A stretch of DNA of 64,000 nt from positions 1 through 64,000 of the forward strand of contig JBDIAV010000008.1 of NCBI GenBank assembly GCA_039812645.1. The letters run 5' to 3'. Position numbers and translations under genes: made by a program. The stretch comes from Ancrocorticia sp039812645. Its GTDB lineage: Bacteria > Actinomycetota > Actinomycetes > Actinomycetales > Actinomycetaceae. This document shows positions 18,522 to 25,370 of this stretch, one piece after another. The notes beneath the pieces are model-generated. The model was not told the DNA's origin, did no database searches, and saw only the letters and a list, made by a program, of their open reading frames with translations. How positions within the stretch are numbered: the first letter of the stretch is position 1; each line of letters opens with the position of its first letter.

Positions 18522-18686
18522 TCAGTCCGCCAGCAGTCCATTCTGGTAAGCCTTGGCAAGCTTCCTGGGGATACGCAGCTCGCGGCCCTGAACGCGGACG
18601 GTCTGAAGCTCGGTGAGCTCAGCCTTCCACTGGGAACGGCGAGAGCGGGTATTGCTGCGGGACATCTTGCGCTTGGGTACTGCCAT
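18522..18686 (-). CDS. rpmF: 50S ribosomal protein L32, cysteine-free (zinc-independent type)
   Basis: A 54-residue protein opening MAVPKRKMSRSNTRSRRSQW, the diagnostic L32 N-terminus, part of the large ribosomal subunit. The C-terminal half has no cysteine, so the zinc ribbon found in many actinobacterial L32 proteins is missing. GAGAGGAG lies 7 nt before the ATG at 18686. Cysteine-free paralogs are often induced under zinc starvation by Zur, but I see no clear Zur box upstream and cannot tell whether another L32 exists elsewhere in the genome. The gene is monocistronic with its own terminator and is divergent from yigZ. Confidence 0.95.
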   Translation of the reverse strand: MAVPKRKMSRSNTRSRRSQWKAELTELQTVRVQGRELRIPRKLAKAYQNGLLAD

Positions 18687-18961
18687 GATGCCGCTCCTCT
18701 CAATCGTCCGACCGCCTGGTGGCGGCCCGTCTGTCTCACTGCATTGACGCACCGCGGACGGCTACGGCAATACACACAAGTGTTTACTGTACCGGATCGA
18801 TTCCGGACTCGCTATTCACGAGCAGCCCTGGAGGCCTCTTGTGGCGAGTACTTCATCACATCAGCTTCTCCACACATGCGATCCATCCTCGACCTTCATC
18901 GTGAATGTAGCCTCTGCCCAGAGAATCCGGACCCTCAGTGTATGGGCCGAAACCCGCAACT

Positions 18962-18967
18962 TACAAT
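18962..18967 (+). promoter_or_regulatory. Candidate -10 box, leaderless yigZ
   Basis: TACAAT lies 6 nt before the GTG start with no ribosome binding site between, so transcription would begin at or next to the start codon. The same layout precedes orn and moxR in this window. Confidence 0.5.
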
Positions 18968-18973
18968 GGATGG

Positions 18974-19660
18974 GTGACCGATTTGTTTCTTCCCGCCGAA
19001 ACCGTCCTTCATCATGAGATTGAAGTGAAAAGGTCGCGTTTCCTCGCCGAGATCTCGCGAGTTTCCACCCCCGAGGAAGCACGCCTGGCAATCGATTGCC
19101 GCAAGGACGAGATGCCCGATGCGCGCCACCACTGCACCGCGTTCGCCGTATCTGTCCTCGATTCTTCCCCTCTCCTCCATTCGTCCGACGACGGCGAACC
19201 GTCCGGAACCGCCGGTCGCCCAATGCTCGAAGTATTGCGTGGGGTTCCGTTGCTCGACACGGTCGCAATCGTCACGCGTTACTTTGGAGGCACGCTGCTC
19301 GGTACCGGCGGTTTGGTGCGCGCGTACTCCGACGCTGTCAAAGAGTGCCTCGAGGGTGCGCTTTTATTGGAACGCCATATTGTTCCGGTATGGGAAACAG
19401 TGCTTCCTCACGCCGACGGCGGCCGTTACCTCTCCGAGTTGGCCGGTTCCGGGTTCACTGCCGAGCCAGAATACGAAGCAGAGGGTGTCCGCGCGCGGAT
19501 CTCAACAGCTCGGGGAGCGGAGCTCGCGGATCTTCTTGCCCGGCTCTCGTCAGGCAAGGCGTCGGTGGAGCAGATTGGGCGGGCAACAATTGAAACCCCC
19601 TGGGGGACGATCACGGGCGGAAACGCGGTGCGACGTGATGGGAACACGGCCAGAACCTGA
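18974..19660 (+). CDS. yigZ: YigZ / IMPACT family protein
   Basis: A 228-residue cytosolic protein of the UPF0029/IMPACT family. Typical motifs are KRSRFLAEISRV, DARHHCTAF, SDDGEPSGTAGRP and RYFGGTLLGTGGLVRAYSDA, with a C-terminal DUF1949-type domain. The family is linked to translation or ribosome-associated regulation, but the reaction is unknown. The GTG at 18974 is chosen because residues from there align with the family and a TACAAT box suggests a leaderless message; an in-frame upstream extension has no support. Confidence 0.9.
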   Translation: MTDLFLPAETVLHHEIEVKRSRFLAEISRVSTPEEARLAIDCRKDEMPDARHHCTAFAVSVLDSSPLLHSSDDGEPSGTAGRPMLEVLRGVPLLDTVAIVTRYFGGTLLGTGGLVRAYSDAVKECLEGALLLERHIVPVWETVLPHADGGRYLSELAGSGFTAEPEYEAEGVRARISTARGAELADLLARLSSGKASVEQIGRATIETPWGTITGGNAVRRDGNTART

Positions 19661-19703
19661 GATAATTATTCCAGCACTAGACTTAATCCCCATTAATATG
19701 GTT

Positions 19704-19721
19704 GGTTAGTTGCATATAACC
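19704..19721. promoter_or_regulatory. Inverted repeat upstream of cysK
   Basis: GGTTA (19704-19708) and TAACC (19717-19721) are separated by 8 nt, 45 nt before the cysK start, in the AT-rich promoter stretch. It could bind a cysteine regulator; no specific protein is recognisable. Confidence 0.3.
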
Positions 19722-19765
19722 TGGCTGCCTTATCTTGTGCAGGCACAACACTGAGGAGAACCCTT

Positions 19766-20701
19766 ATGTCGAACATCTACGCCGACGCCACCACACTGGT
19801 TGGTCGCACCCCTCTTGTGCGTATCAATCGTCTCGCTGGAGATTCCCAAGCAACCGTGCTGGCGAAGCTGGAGTTCTACAACCCCGCCAACTCGGTGAAG
19901 GACCGCATTGCCGTGGCCATCATTGATGCCGCCGAAAACGCAGGCGCACTGAGCACCGGAGGCACCATCGTTGAGGCAACGTCGGGTAACACCGGCATTG
20001 GTCTTGCCTGGGTGGGTGCTGTCCGTGGTTACAAGGTTATCCTCACCATGCCCTCCTCGATGTCGAAGGAGCGCCGCGCCCTGCTACGCGCCTTTGGTGC
20101 CGAGCTGGTTCTCACCGAGCCTGCCGGTGGTATGAAGGGCGCCGTGGACAAGGCGAACGAGATCGTCGCCTCCACCCCCGGTGCCATTCTCGCTTCACAG
20201 TTCGCCAACGAAGCCAATCCGGCTATCCATGAGGCCACCACCGGTGAGGAAATCTGGGCCGATACTGACGGCCAGGTGGACTACCTCGTGGCTGGCATTG
20301 GTACCGGCGGCACCATCACCGGTGCGGGCCGCGCGCTGCGCCACCACAACCCGGACATCAAGCTCGTTGCTGTTGAGCCCGGTGAGTCCCCACTGCTTTC
20401 CGCTGGCAAGGCTGGCCCCCACAAGATTCAGGGCATCGGCGCTAACTTCGTCCCGGATGTTCTCGACACCGACATCTACAACGAGGTCATCCCAGTTGCG
20501 AGCGACGACGCCATCGCCACCGCCCGCGATGCCGCCACCAAGGAAGGCCTGCTCGTGGGCATTTCCTCAGGTGCCGCACTCAAGGCAGCCATCGAAATTG
20601 CCAAGCGCCCCGAGGCAGCTGGTAAGACCATCGTGGCTGTTATTCCCGACTTCGGCGAGCGTTACCTCTCCACGCAGCTCTTCGAGGGCCTTATCGACTG
20701 A
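19766..20701 (+). CDS. cysK: Cysteine synthase A (O-acetylserine sulfhydrylase)
   Basis: Makes cysteine from O-acetylserine and sulfide using pyridoxal phosphate. The 311-residue length is normal. PLP lysine is Lys45 in NSVKDR, the TSGNTG substrate/phosphate loop is at 72-77, and the GIGTGGTITG phosphate-cup motif is present. GAGGAG precedes the ATG by about 8 nt. The serine acetyltransferase gene lies 287 nt downstream on the same strand, giving the complete two-step route from serine. A strong terminator between them suggests separate control. Confidence 0.97.
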   Translation: MSNIYADATTLVGRTPLVRINRLAGDSQATVLAKLEFYNPANSVKDRIAVAIIDAAENAGALSTGGTIVEATSGNTGIGLAWVGAVRGYKVILTMPSSMSKERRALLRAFGAELVLTEPAGGMKGAVDKANEIVASTPGAILASQFANEANPAIHEATTGEEIWADTDGQVDYLVAGIGTGGTITGAGRALRHHNPDIKLVAVEPGESPLLSAGKAGPHKIQGIGANFVPDVLDTDIYNEVIPVASDDAIATARDAATKEGLLVGISSGAALKAAIEIAKRPEAAGKTIVAVIPDFGERYLSTQLFEGLID

Positions 20702-20777
20702 TTCGGTTCCGACGGTCGTGATTCGGTTCCGATAATCGGTCGAGAGAGTCAGAAGCGGTCAGATCTGCAACTTCTCA

Positions 20778-20815
20778 ACGGACTCCCCGTCTCCCTGTGA
20801 GCATGGGGAGTCCGT
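20778..20815 (+). terminator. Terminator of cysK
   Basis: An 11-bp perfect stem (ACGGACTCCCC at 20778-20788 with its complement at 20805-20815) and a 16-nt loop, followed by TTGTTT. Upstream, a 13-nt direct repeat (GATTCGGTTCCGA at 20700 and 20720) overlaps the cysK stop. Confidence 0.85.
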
Positions 20816-20988
20816 TTGTTTATCCCGCATCACTAGGCAGATACTCCATGACTCGCGAGTGAACCTCTCCATCGGCAACACACCTTCCGCCACATCCTCT
20901 TCTGGACCTTTCTTGGGGCCGGGGCTGTGTAGTGGCACAATTGGGCAAAGGCCCGATGGTCTGCGTCGACACAGCGAGAGGAGCCCCG

Positions 20989-21567
20989 ATGGGTGCACGG
21001 CTCAACAAGTTCATGAGAGTTCTTCGAGATGACTTGCAGGCCGCCTGTGATCACGACCCAGCTGCGCGCAGCAAAATCGAGGTCGCCCTCGGGTACCCGG
21101 GAGTTCATGCCGTGTGGGGCTACCGCTTCGCCCATGCCCTCTGGCTTCGCGGTGGTCTATTCCGCCTCCCGGCTCGCCTCTTTTCACAGTTCGTGCGTGG
21201 TCTTACCGGTATCGAGATCCACCCCGGGGCCCAGATCGGCCCGCGTCTCTTCATCGACCACGGCATGGGCGTGGTCATTGGCGAAACCGCCATTATTGGC
21301 AAGGACTGCATGCTGTACCACGGCGTGACGCTCGGTGGAACATCACTGGAAGCGAAGAAGCGCCATCCCACCCTCGGAAACAACGTTGTAGTTGGTGCGG
21401 GAGCTAAGGTTCTCGGCCCCATCACGATCGGTGACGATGCGCGTATTGGTGCTAATGCCGTCGTCGTCCGGGATCTTCCCGCTCACCACACGGCCGTGGG
21501 TGTTCCAGCAACCTACCGTGACCACGCCGCCGTCGAATACACGATTGACCCGGCGATTTACATCTGA
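20989..21567 (+). CDS. cysE: Serine O-acetyltransferase
   Basis: Transfers acetyl from acetyl-CoA to serine, giving the CysK substrate. About 192 residues, the short EpsC-like form. A left-handed beta-helix hexapeptide repeat region is obvious: GIEIHPGAQIGPRLFIDHGMG, with catalytic His/Asp in FIDHG and YHGVTLGG. The ATG at 20989 has GAGAGGAG 6-7 nt upstream; the longer frame from 20932 has none. The tail lacks an obvious C-terminal Ile-type CysK-docking extension except the final Ile, which would in fact allow cysteine synthase complex formation. Confidence 0.95.
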   Translation: MGARLNKFMRVLRDDLQAACDHDPAARSKIEVALGYPGVHAVWGYRFAHALWLRGGLFRLPARLFSQFVRGLTGIEIHPGAQIGPRLFIDHGMGVVIGETAIIGKDCMLYHGVTLGGTSLEAKKRHPTLGNNVVVGAGAKVLGPITIGDDARIGANAVVVRDLPAHHTAVGVPATYRDHAAVEYTIDPAIYI

Positions 21568-21638
21568 CGATATCTGACGGCGGGGTTCCGGGCCCGCGGG
21601 CCTTCCCTCTCGCGCCGGGTACCAGGTGGATATAAAAG

Positions 21639-21662
21639 GACGACGGCGAATTCGCCGTCGTC
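21639..21662. terminator. Bidirectional terminator between cysE and rpiB
   Basis: A perfect 24-nt palindrome of GACGACGGCGAA arms. On the plus strand it is followed by TCTTTC and on the minus strand by CTTTTATA, fitting its place between convergent genes. Confidence 0.8.
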
Positions 21663-21743
21663 TCTTTCATTCCCTCACGTCAGGGGAGCCTTCACGATGA
21701 ACGCGTGGGCGCAACACCTGAACGCGTGTCAGTGCAACGTCAC

Positions 21744-22199
21744 TCAGCGCTTGGTCTTCTCCTCGTACTCGGCGAGAAGGTCAATGCGGGCCTGGTGGCG
21801 CTCGGCTTCACTCCACGGAGTCTCCAGGAATGTCTTCGCAATGTCCCACGCCTCATCTGGCGTGTGCATACGGGCGCCAATGCCCACAACGTTGGCGTTG
21901 TTGTGCTGGCGACCGAGGCTGGCGGTTTCGGTGCTCCACGCGAGAGCGGCACGGCAGCCCTTCACCTTGTTGGCAGCAATCTGCTCTCCATTGCCGGAAC
22001 CACCGATGACGATACCCAGCGAACCTGGATCCGCCACCACAGCCTCGGCGCAAGGAATGCACATTGTTGGGTAATGGTCGAGTTCGTCGTAGGTCTCGGC
22101 ACCGTGGTCAACGACCTCGTAACCGGCCTCCTTCAACTTCGGCACGAGGAAGGACTTCAATTCAAAACCTGCATGATCAGCAGCAATGTGTACGCGCAT
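21744..22199 (-). CDS. rpiB: Ribose-5-phosphate isomerase B
   Basis: Interconverts ribose 5-phosphate and ribulose 5-phosphate in the pentose phosphate pathway. The 151 residues start MRVHIAADHAGFELK, with the family features HYPTMCIPCAEAV (the conserved cysteine region), GIVIGGSGNGEQIAANK anion loop and a HNNANVVGIGARM segment. The ATG at 22199 is chosen because TAGACT lies 7 nt upstream with no ribosome binding site, suggesting a leaderless transcript. In M. tuberculosis rpiB (Rv2465c) is also close to the Rv2466c and pepN genes. Confidence 0.95.
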   Translation of the reverse strand: MRVHIAADHAGFELKSFLVPKLKEAGYEVVDHGAETYDELDHYPTMCIPCAEAVVADPGSLGIVIGGSGNGEQIAANKVKGCRAALAWSTETASLGRQHNNANVVGIGARMHTPDEAWDIAKTFLETPWSEAERHQARIDLLAEYEEKTKR

Positions 22200-22206
22200 G
22201 ACCAGT

Positions 22207-22212
22207 AGTCTA
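22207..22212 (-). promoter_or_regulatory. Candidate -10 box, leaderless rpiB
   Basis: TAGACT on the minus strand lies 7 nt before the rpiB ATG; no purine-rich ribosome binding site lies between. Confidence 0.45.
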
Positions 22213-22346
22213 GTGCCTTGACGTGCTCCACGGCACATTTTATTGATGCATATCCTCCCAGCTGTTCATCCACCCTGGCACATAATTTCCGGACCGCTGA
22301 GCGCATAATCTGTGCATAATTCTGGGCTGGCACATGAGCTCATGCG

Positions 22347-22352
22347 TATGCT
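22347..22352 (+). promoter_or_regulatory. Candidate -10 box, leaderless M13 peptidase gene
   Basis: TATGCT lies 7 nt before the ATG at 22360 with no ribosome binding site between. Other in-frame ATGs upstream would fall inside or before this box. Confidence 0.4.
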
Positions 22353-22359
22353 GGACCAC

Positions 22360-24357
22360 ATGACCATTACTGATACACACCTCGCGCGCGTTCTGGACGG
22401 CGCGGACCCTGACGTACGCTTCCAGGATGATCTGTTCCGCGCCGTCAGTGGTACGTGGCTGAAGAATCATGAAATCCCCGCCGATCTCTCGTCGGATGGT
22501 TCTTTCATGGCACTCGTCATCGAAGCCGAGCAGCACGTTCGCGAGATTATTGAGGAACTCGCGGCAACGCATCCGGAGTCGGGCGAGCCGCAGCAGATCG
22601 CGAACTTCTACAACTCGTGGATGAACACCGAGGCCGCTAATGCCAAGGGTATTGATCCGCTGGCGGCAGATCTGAAGTCCATTAACGCTGCCACGTCCAA
22701 GAGCGAACTTGCCGTAGCATTGGGCCATCTGTTGGCCACGGGAGTCGGGACGTTCTTTGGTATCGATGTTGATACCGATCTTAATAATCCCGAGCGTTAC
22801 ACCACCTTCTTCTACCAGTCCGGTATCGGGCTACCTGACGAGGCGTACTACCGCGAGCCGCAGTTTGAAGAAGTGCTGGCAAAGTATCGCACGTTTGTGC
22901 CTAGCTTCCTCCAGTTGGCTTATGGGTGGAGCGAGGATGTGGCCTCCACAAAGGCCGCGATGGTTCTCGATCTGGAGAAGGCTATTGCCGGCACCCATAT
23001 GAACGTGGTGGATTCGCGCGATACCGATAAGACGAACAATCCAATGAGCTGGGATGCGTTTGTGGCCGCCACCCCGGGATTCCCGTGGAGCGCCACGATG
23101 ACCGCCGCGGGTTTCTCAAGCGAGAAGCTGACAGACGTCATCGTTCTCAATCCTGAGGCGCTGGCTAAGAGCGCCCAGATCTGGGAAAACACCCCGCTGG
23201 AACATCTCAAGGCGTACAGCCGTTGGCGCGTGCTGCGCTCTCGCGCCACGTTCCTCACCGAAGCAATTGACAAGGCAAGCTTTGACTTCTACGGCCGCGT
23301 GCTCTCCGGTGCCACCGAACAGCGTGACCGCTGGAAGCGCGGCGTGCAACTCGTCAATAGTTCTTTGGGCGAGGCCATCGGAAAGATCTACGTGGAGCGT
23401 CATTTCCCGCCAGAGCACAAGGCGAAGATGACAGTTCTCGTGGAAGATCTGCTGGAGGCCTACCGCCAGTCCATCCGTGCTCTCGATTGGATGGGCGAAG
23501 AGACCAAGCTCCGCGCGTTGGAGAAGGTAGATTCCTTCGTCACCAAGATCGGTTACCCGGAAAAGTGGCTGGATTATTCGTCCCTCAAGATCGGTGACGA
23601 TCTGGTGGAGAACGTTCGCCAAATCAATCGCTTCGAGTTCAAGCGCGGGATTGCCAAACTGGGTAAGCCGATGGACCGCTCGGAGTGGTTCATGTCCCCT
23701 CAGACAGTCAATGCCTACTACAACCCGGTATGGAACGAGATCGTGTTCCCCGCGGCCATCCTGCAGTTCCCGTTCTTCGATCCGGAGCGCGACGACGCCT
23801 TTAACTACGGTGGTATCGGGGCCGTCATCGGTCACGAAATTGGACATGGTTTTGACGATCAAGGCTCCAAGTACGACGCCAGCGGTGCCTTGCATAACTG
23901 GTGGACGGATGAGGATCGCGGCGAGTTCGAGAAGCGCACGTCGGCCCTCGTGGCTCAGTATGACGCCTACATCCCCGAGCAGCTGGGAACCGATAGCCCA
24001 CACCACGTGCAGGGTGCCCTGACACTCGGTGAGAATATCGGTGACCTTGGCGGTTTGTCGATTGGTCTCAAAGCGTACGGTCTCGCACTGGAGCGCGCCG
24101 AGCTGACGCTTGAGAGTGCCCCGGAGATTGACGGATTTACCGGCGTTCAGCGCGTGCTGCTCTCCTATGCCCGCATCTGGCAGGAGAAGCGCCGCACCGA
24201 ACTCCTACAGACTCTCATCGCCACGGATCCGCACTCCCCAGCGGAGTTCCGCTGCAACGGCGTGGTGAAGAATGTCGATGCCTTTGCCGAAGCATTCGAT
24301 ATCAAGGAGGGCGACGCTCTCTACCTCAACCCCGAGGAGCGCGTGCGCATCTGGTAA
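22360..24357 (+). CDS. pepO: M13 family zinc metallopeptidase (PepO/neprilysin type)
   Basis: A 665-residue gluzincin that cleaves oligopeptides. The zinc site is HEIGH at 492-496 with a following ENIGDLGGL stretch supplying the third ligand Glu. The NAYYN substrate-binding motif and the long helical M13 N-terminal domain are present. No signal peptide or membrane anchor is visible, so a cytosolic oligopeptidase is likely, as in other bacterial PepO proteins. The protein ends RVRIW where many members have CxVW. It ends in a strong terminator. Confidence 0.93.
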   Translation: MTITDTHLARVLDGADPDVRFQDDLFRAVSGTWLKNHEIPADLSSDGSFMALVIEAEQHVREIIEELAATHPESGEPQQIANFYNSWMNTEAANAKGIDPLAADLKSINAATSKSELAVALGHLLATGVGTFFGIDVDTDLNNPERYTTFFYQSGIGLPDEAYYREPQFEEVLAKYRTFVPSFLQLAYGWSEDVASTKAAMVLDLEKAIAGTHMNVVDSRDTDKTNNPMSWDAFVAATPGFPWSATMTAAGFSSEKLTDVIVLNPEALAKSAQIWENTPLEHLKAYSRWRVLRSRATFLTEAIDKASFDFYGRVLSGATEQRDRWKRGVQLVNSSLGEAIGKIYVERHFPPEHKAKMTVLVEDLLEAYRQSIRALDWMGEETKLRALEKVDSFVTKIGYPEKWLDYSSLKIGDDLVENVRQINRFEFKRGIAKLGKPMDRSEWFMSPQTVNAYYNPVWNEIVFPAAILQFPFFDPERDDAFNYGGIGAVIGHEIGHGFDDQGSKYDASGALHNWWTDEDRGEFEKRTSALVAQYDAYIPEQLGTDSPHHVQGALTLGENIGDLGGLSIGLKAYGLALERAELTLESAPEIDGFTGVQRVLLSYARIWQEKRRTELLQTLIATDPHSPAEFRCNGVVKNVDAFAEAFDIKEGDALYLNPEERVRIW

Positions 24358-24371
24358 CAGGTGAGTCGTAC

Positions 24372-24419
24372 AAAGGAAGGGCGGATATCAGCCAGGTGGC
24401 TGATATCCGCCCTTCCTTT
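24372..24419. terminator. Strong terminator after the M13 peptidase gene
   Basis: A perfect 22-bp stem (24372-24393 with 24398-24419) and a 4-nt loop. A-rich 5' and T-rich 3' flanks allow function on both strands, suiting the convergent genes. Confidence 0.9.
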
Positions 24420-24565
24420 AGTCAACAACGTCCAGCCCGTCGATAAACGGCGATAAACAACGTGAGTTCACAAGGCTCGAATGGATATGGTGATCCGTAT
24501 GTGACAGCTCAAGTGATATCAGCATAGAGGCCACGCATACGACACCGTTTGCACTGAGTATCAGA

Positions 24566-25162
24566 TTAGTCGAAGATCGGACCAACCGTTCGGGTCCGCT
24601 TCAGTTCAAAGAATCCGGGCGTACGTGCCAGCGCCACGCATCCATCCCACAGATCCAACGCGGCCTGGCCATGCGGAGCAGGTGAAATAACCGGGCCGAA
24701 GAATGCGACACCATCAAACGCCACGATCGGTACACCAACATCGTCGCCCACAAGTTTCAGACCCTCGCGGGTCGACTTCTCAATGGCGTCCGCGTAATCA
24801 GCTGCGCGGTCGAGTAGATCGGCGGGAGCACCCGCAGCCTCAAGCGCCTCAGCAATGGCCGTACGCTCGTTTTGACGCTTGGCCCCAAAGTAACGCTCAC
24901 CCAGCTCGGTGTAAAAAGCCCCGAGAATCTCGTTGCCACACTCGGCTGCGACGCCCGCGGCAACCTGTGCACCAAGGCGCGCATCCTCAACATGCTTGCG
25001 ATAATCCTCGGGAATGTCCTTGCCCTCGTTGAGAACAGCGAGGGAGAAGGGGTGCCACGTTACCGCGAAGCCTCGCGCCTCAGCCACTTCCACCGCCCAG
25101 CGCGAGGTAATCCACGTCCAGGGGCACGATGCATCAAACCAAAAATCTACTGTTGCACTCAT
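24566..25162 (-). CDS. DsbA-fold oxidoreductase, mycothiol-dependent nitroreductase (Rv2466c) family
   Basis: A 198-residue thioredoxin-fold protein opening MSATVDFWFDASCPWTW and containing a helical insertion, then a GVPIVAFDGVAFFGPVIS stretch with the cis-Pro region. Rv2466c has a CPWC active site; here it reads CPWT (Cys13), so only one cysteine is present and a monothiol mechanism is needed. Start is the ATG at 25162, supported by homology-like N-terminus; no strong ribosome binding site. It is divergent from pepN, the same neighbour pair as in mycobacteria (Rv2466c/Rv2467). Whether this organism makes mycothiol cannot be told from the window. Confidence 0.85.
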   Translation of the reverse strand: MSATVDFWFDASCPWTWITSRWAVEVAEARGFAVTWHPFSLAVLNEGKDIPEDYRKHVEDARLGAQVAAGVAAECGNEILGAFYTELGERYFGAKRQNERTAIAEALEAAGAPADLLDRAADYADAIEKSTREGLKLVGDDVGVPIVAFDGVAFFGPVISPAPHGQAALDLWDGCVALARTPGFFELKRTRTVGPIFD

Positions 25163-25370
25163 ATGTCTATCGAACACCGCTTCCCCGGTACTGGCAAGGG
25201 CTCGTTCGCAGACCGACAAAAGAGTGTCGAGAGCGCAAGAAGGGGCTGCCAGCCGCGGAGAACTAGCGGGACTCCTGCCCCAGCACGCTCTAAGCCGAAC
25301 CGTGTGGCTGTGCCACATTGTGGAACCTCGCGTAATCTTGACTGCGGACAATCCCTTTGAAAGGACACAC

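Noticed and set aside
18687..18973. Possible Zur box between rpmF and yigZ
   Set aside because: No TGAAAATGATTTTCA-like palindrome was found, so zinc control of the cysteine-free L32 is not supported here.
23116..24006. Antisense frame opposite the M13 peptidase gene
   Set aside because: No homology-like motif and covers the HEIGH zinc-site coding sequence of a firm gene.
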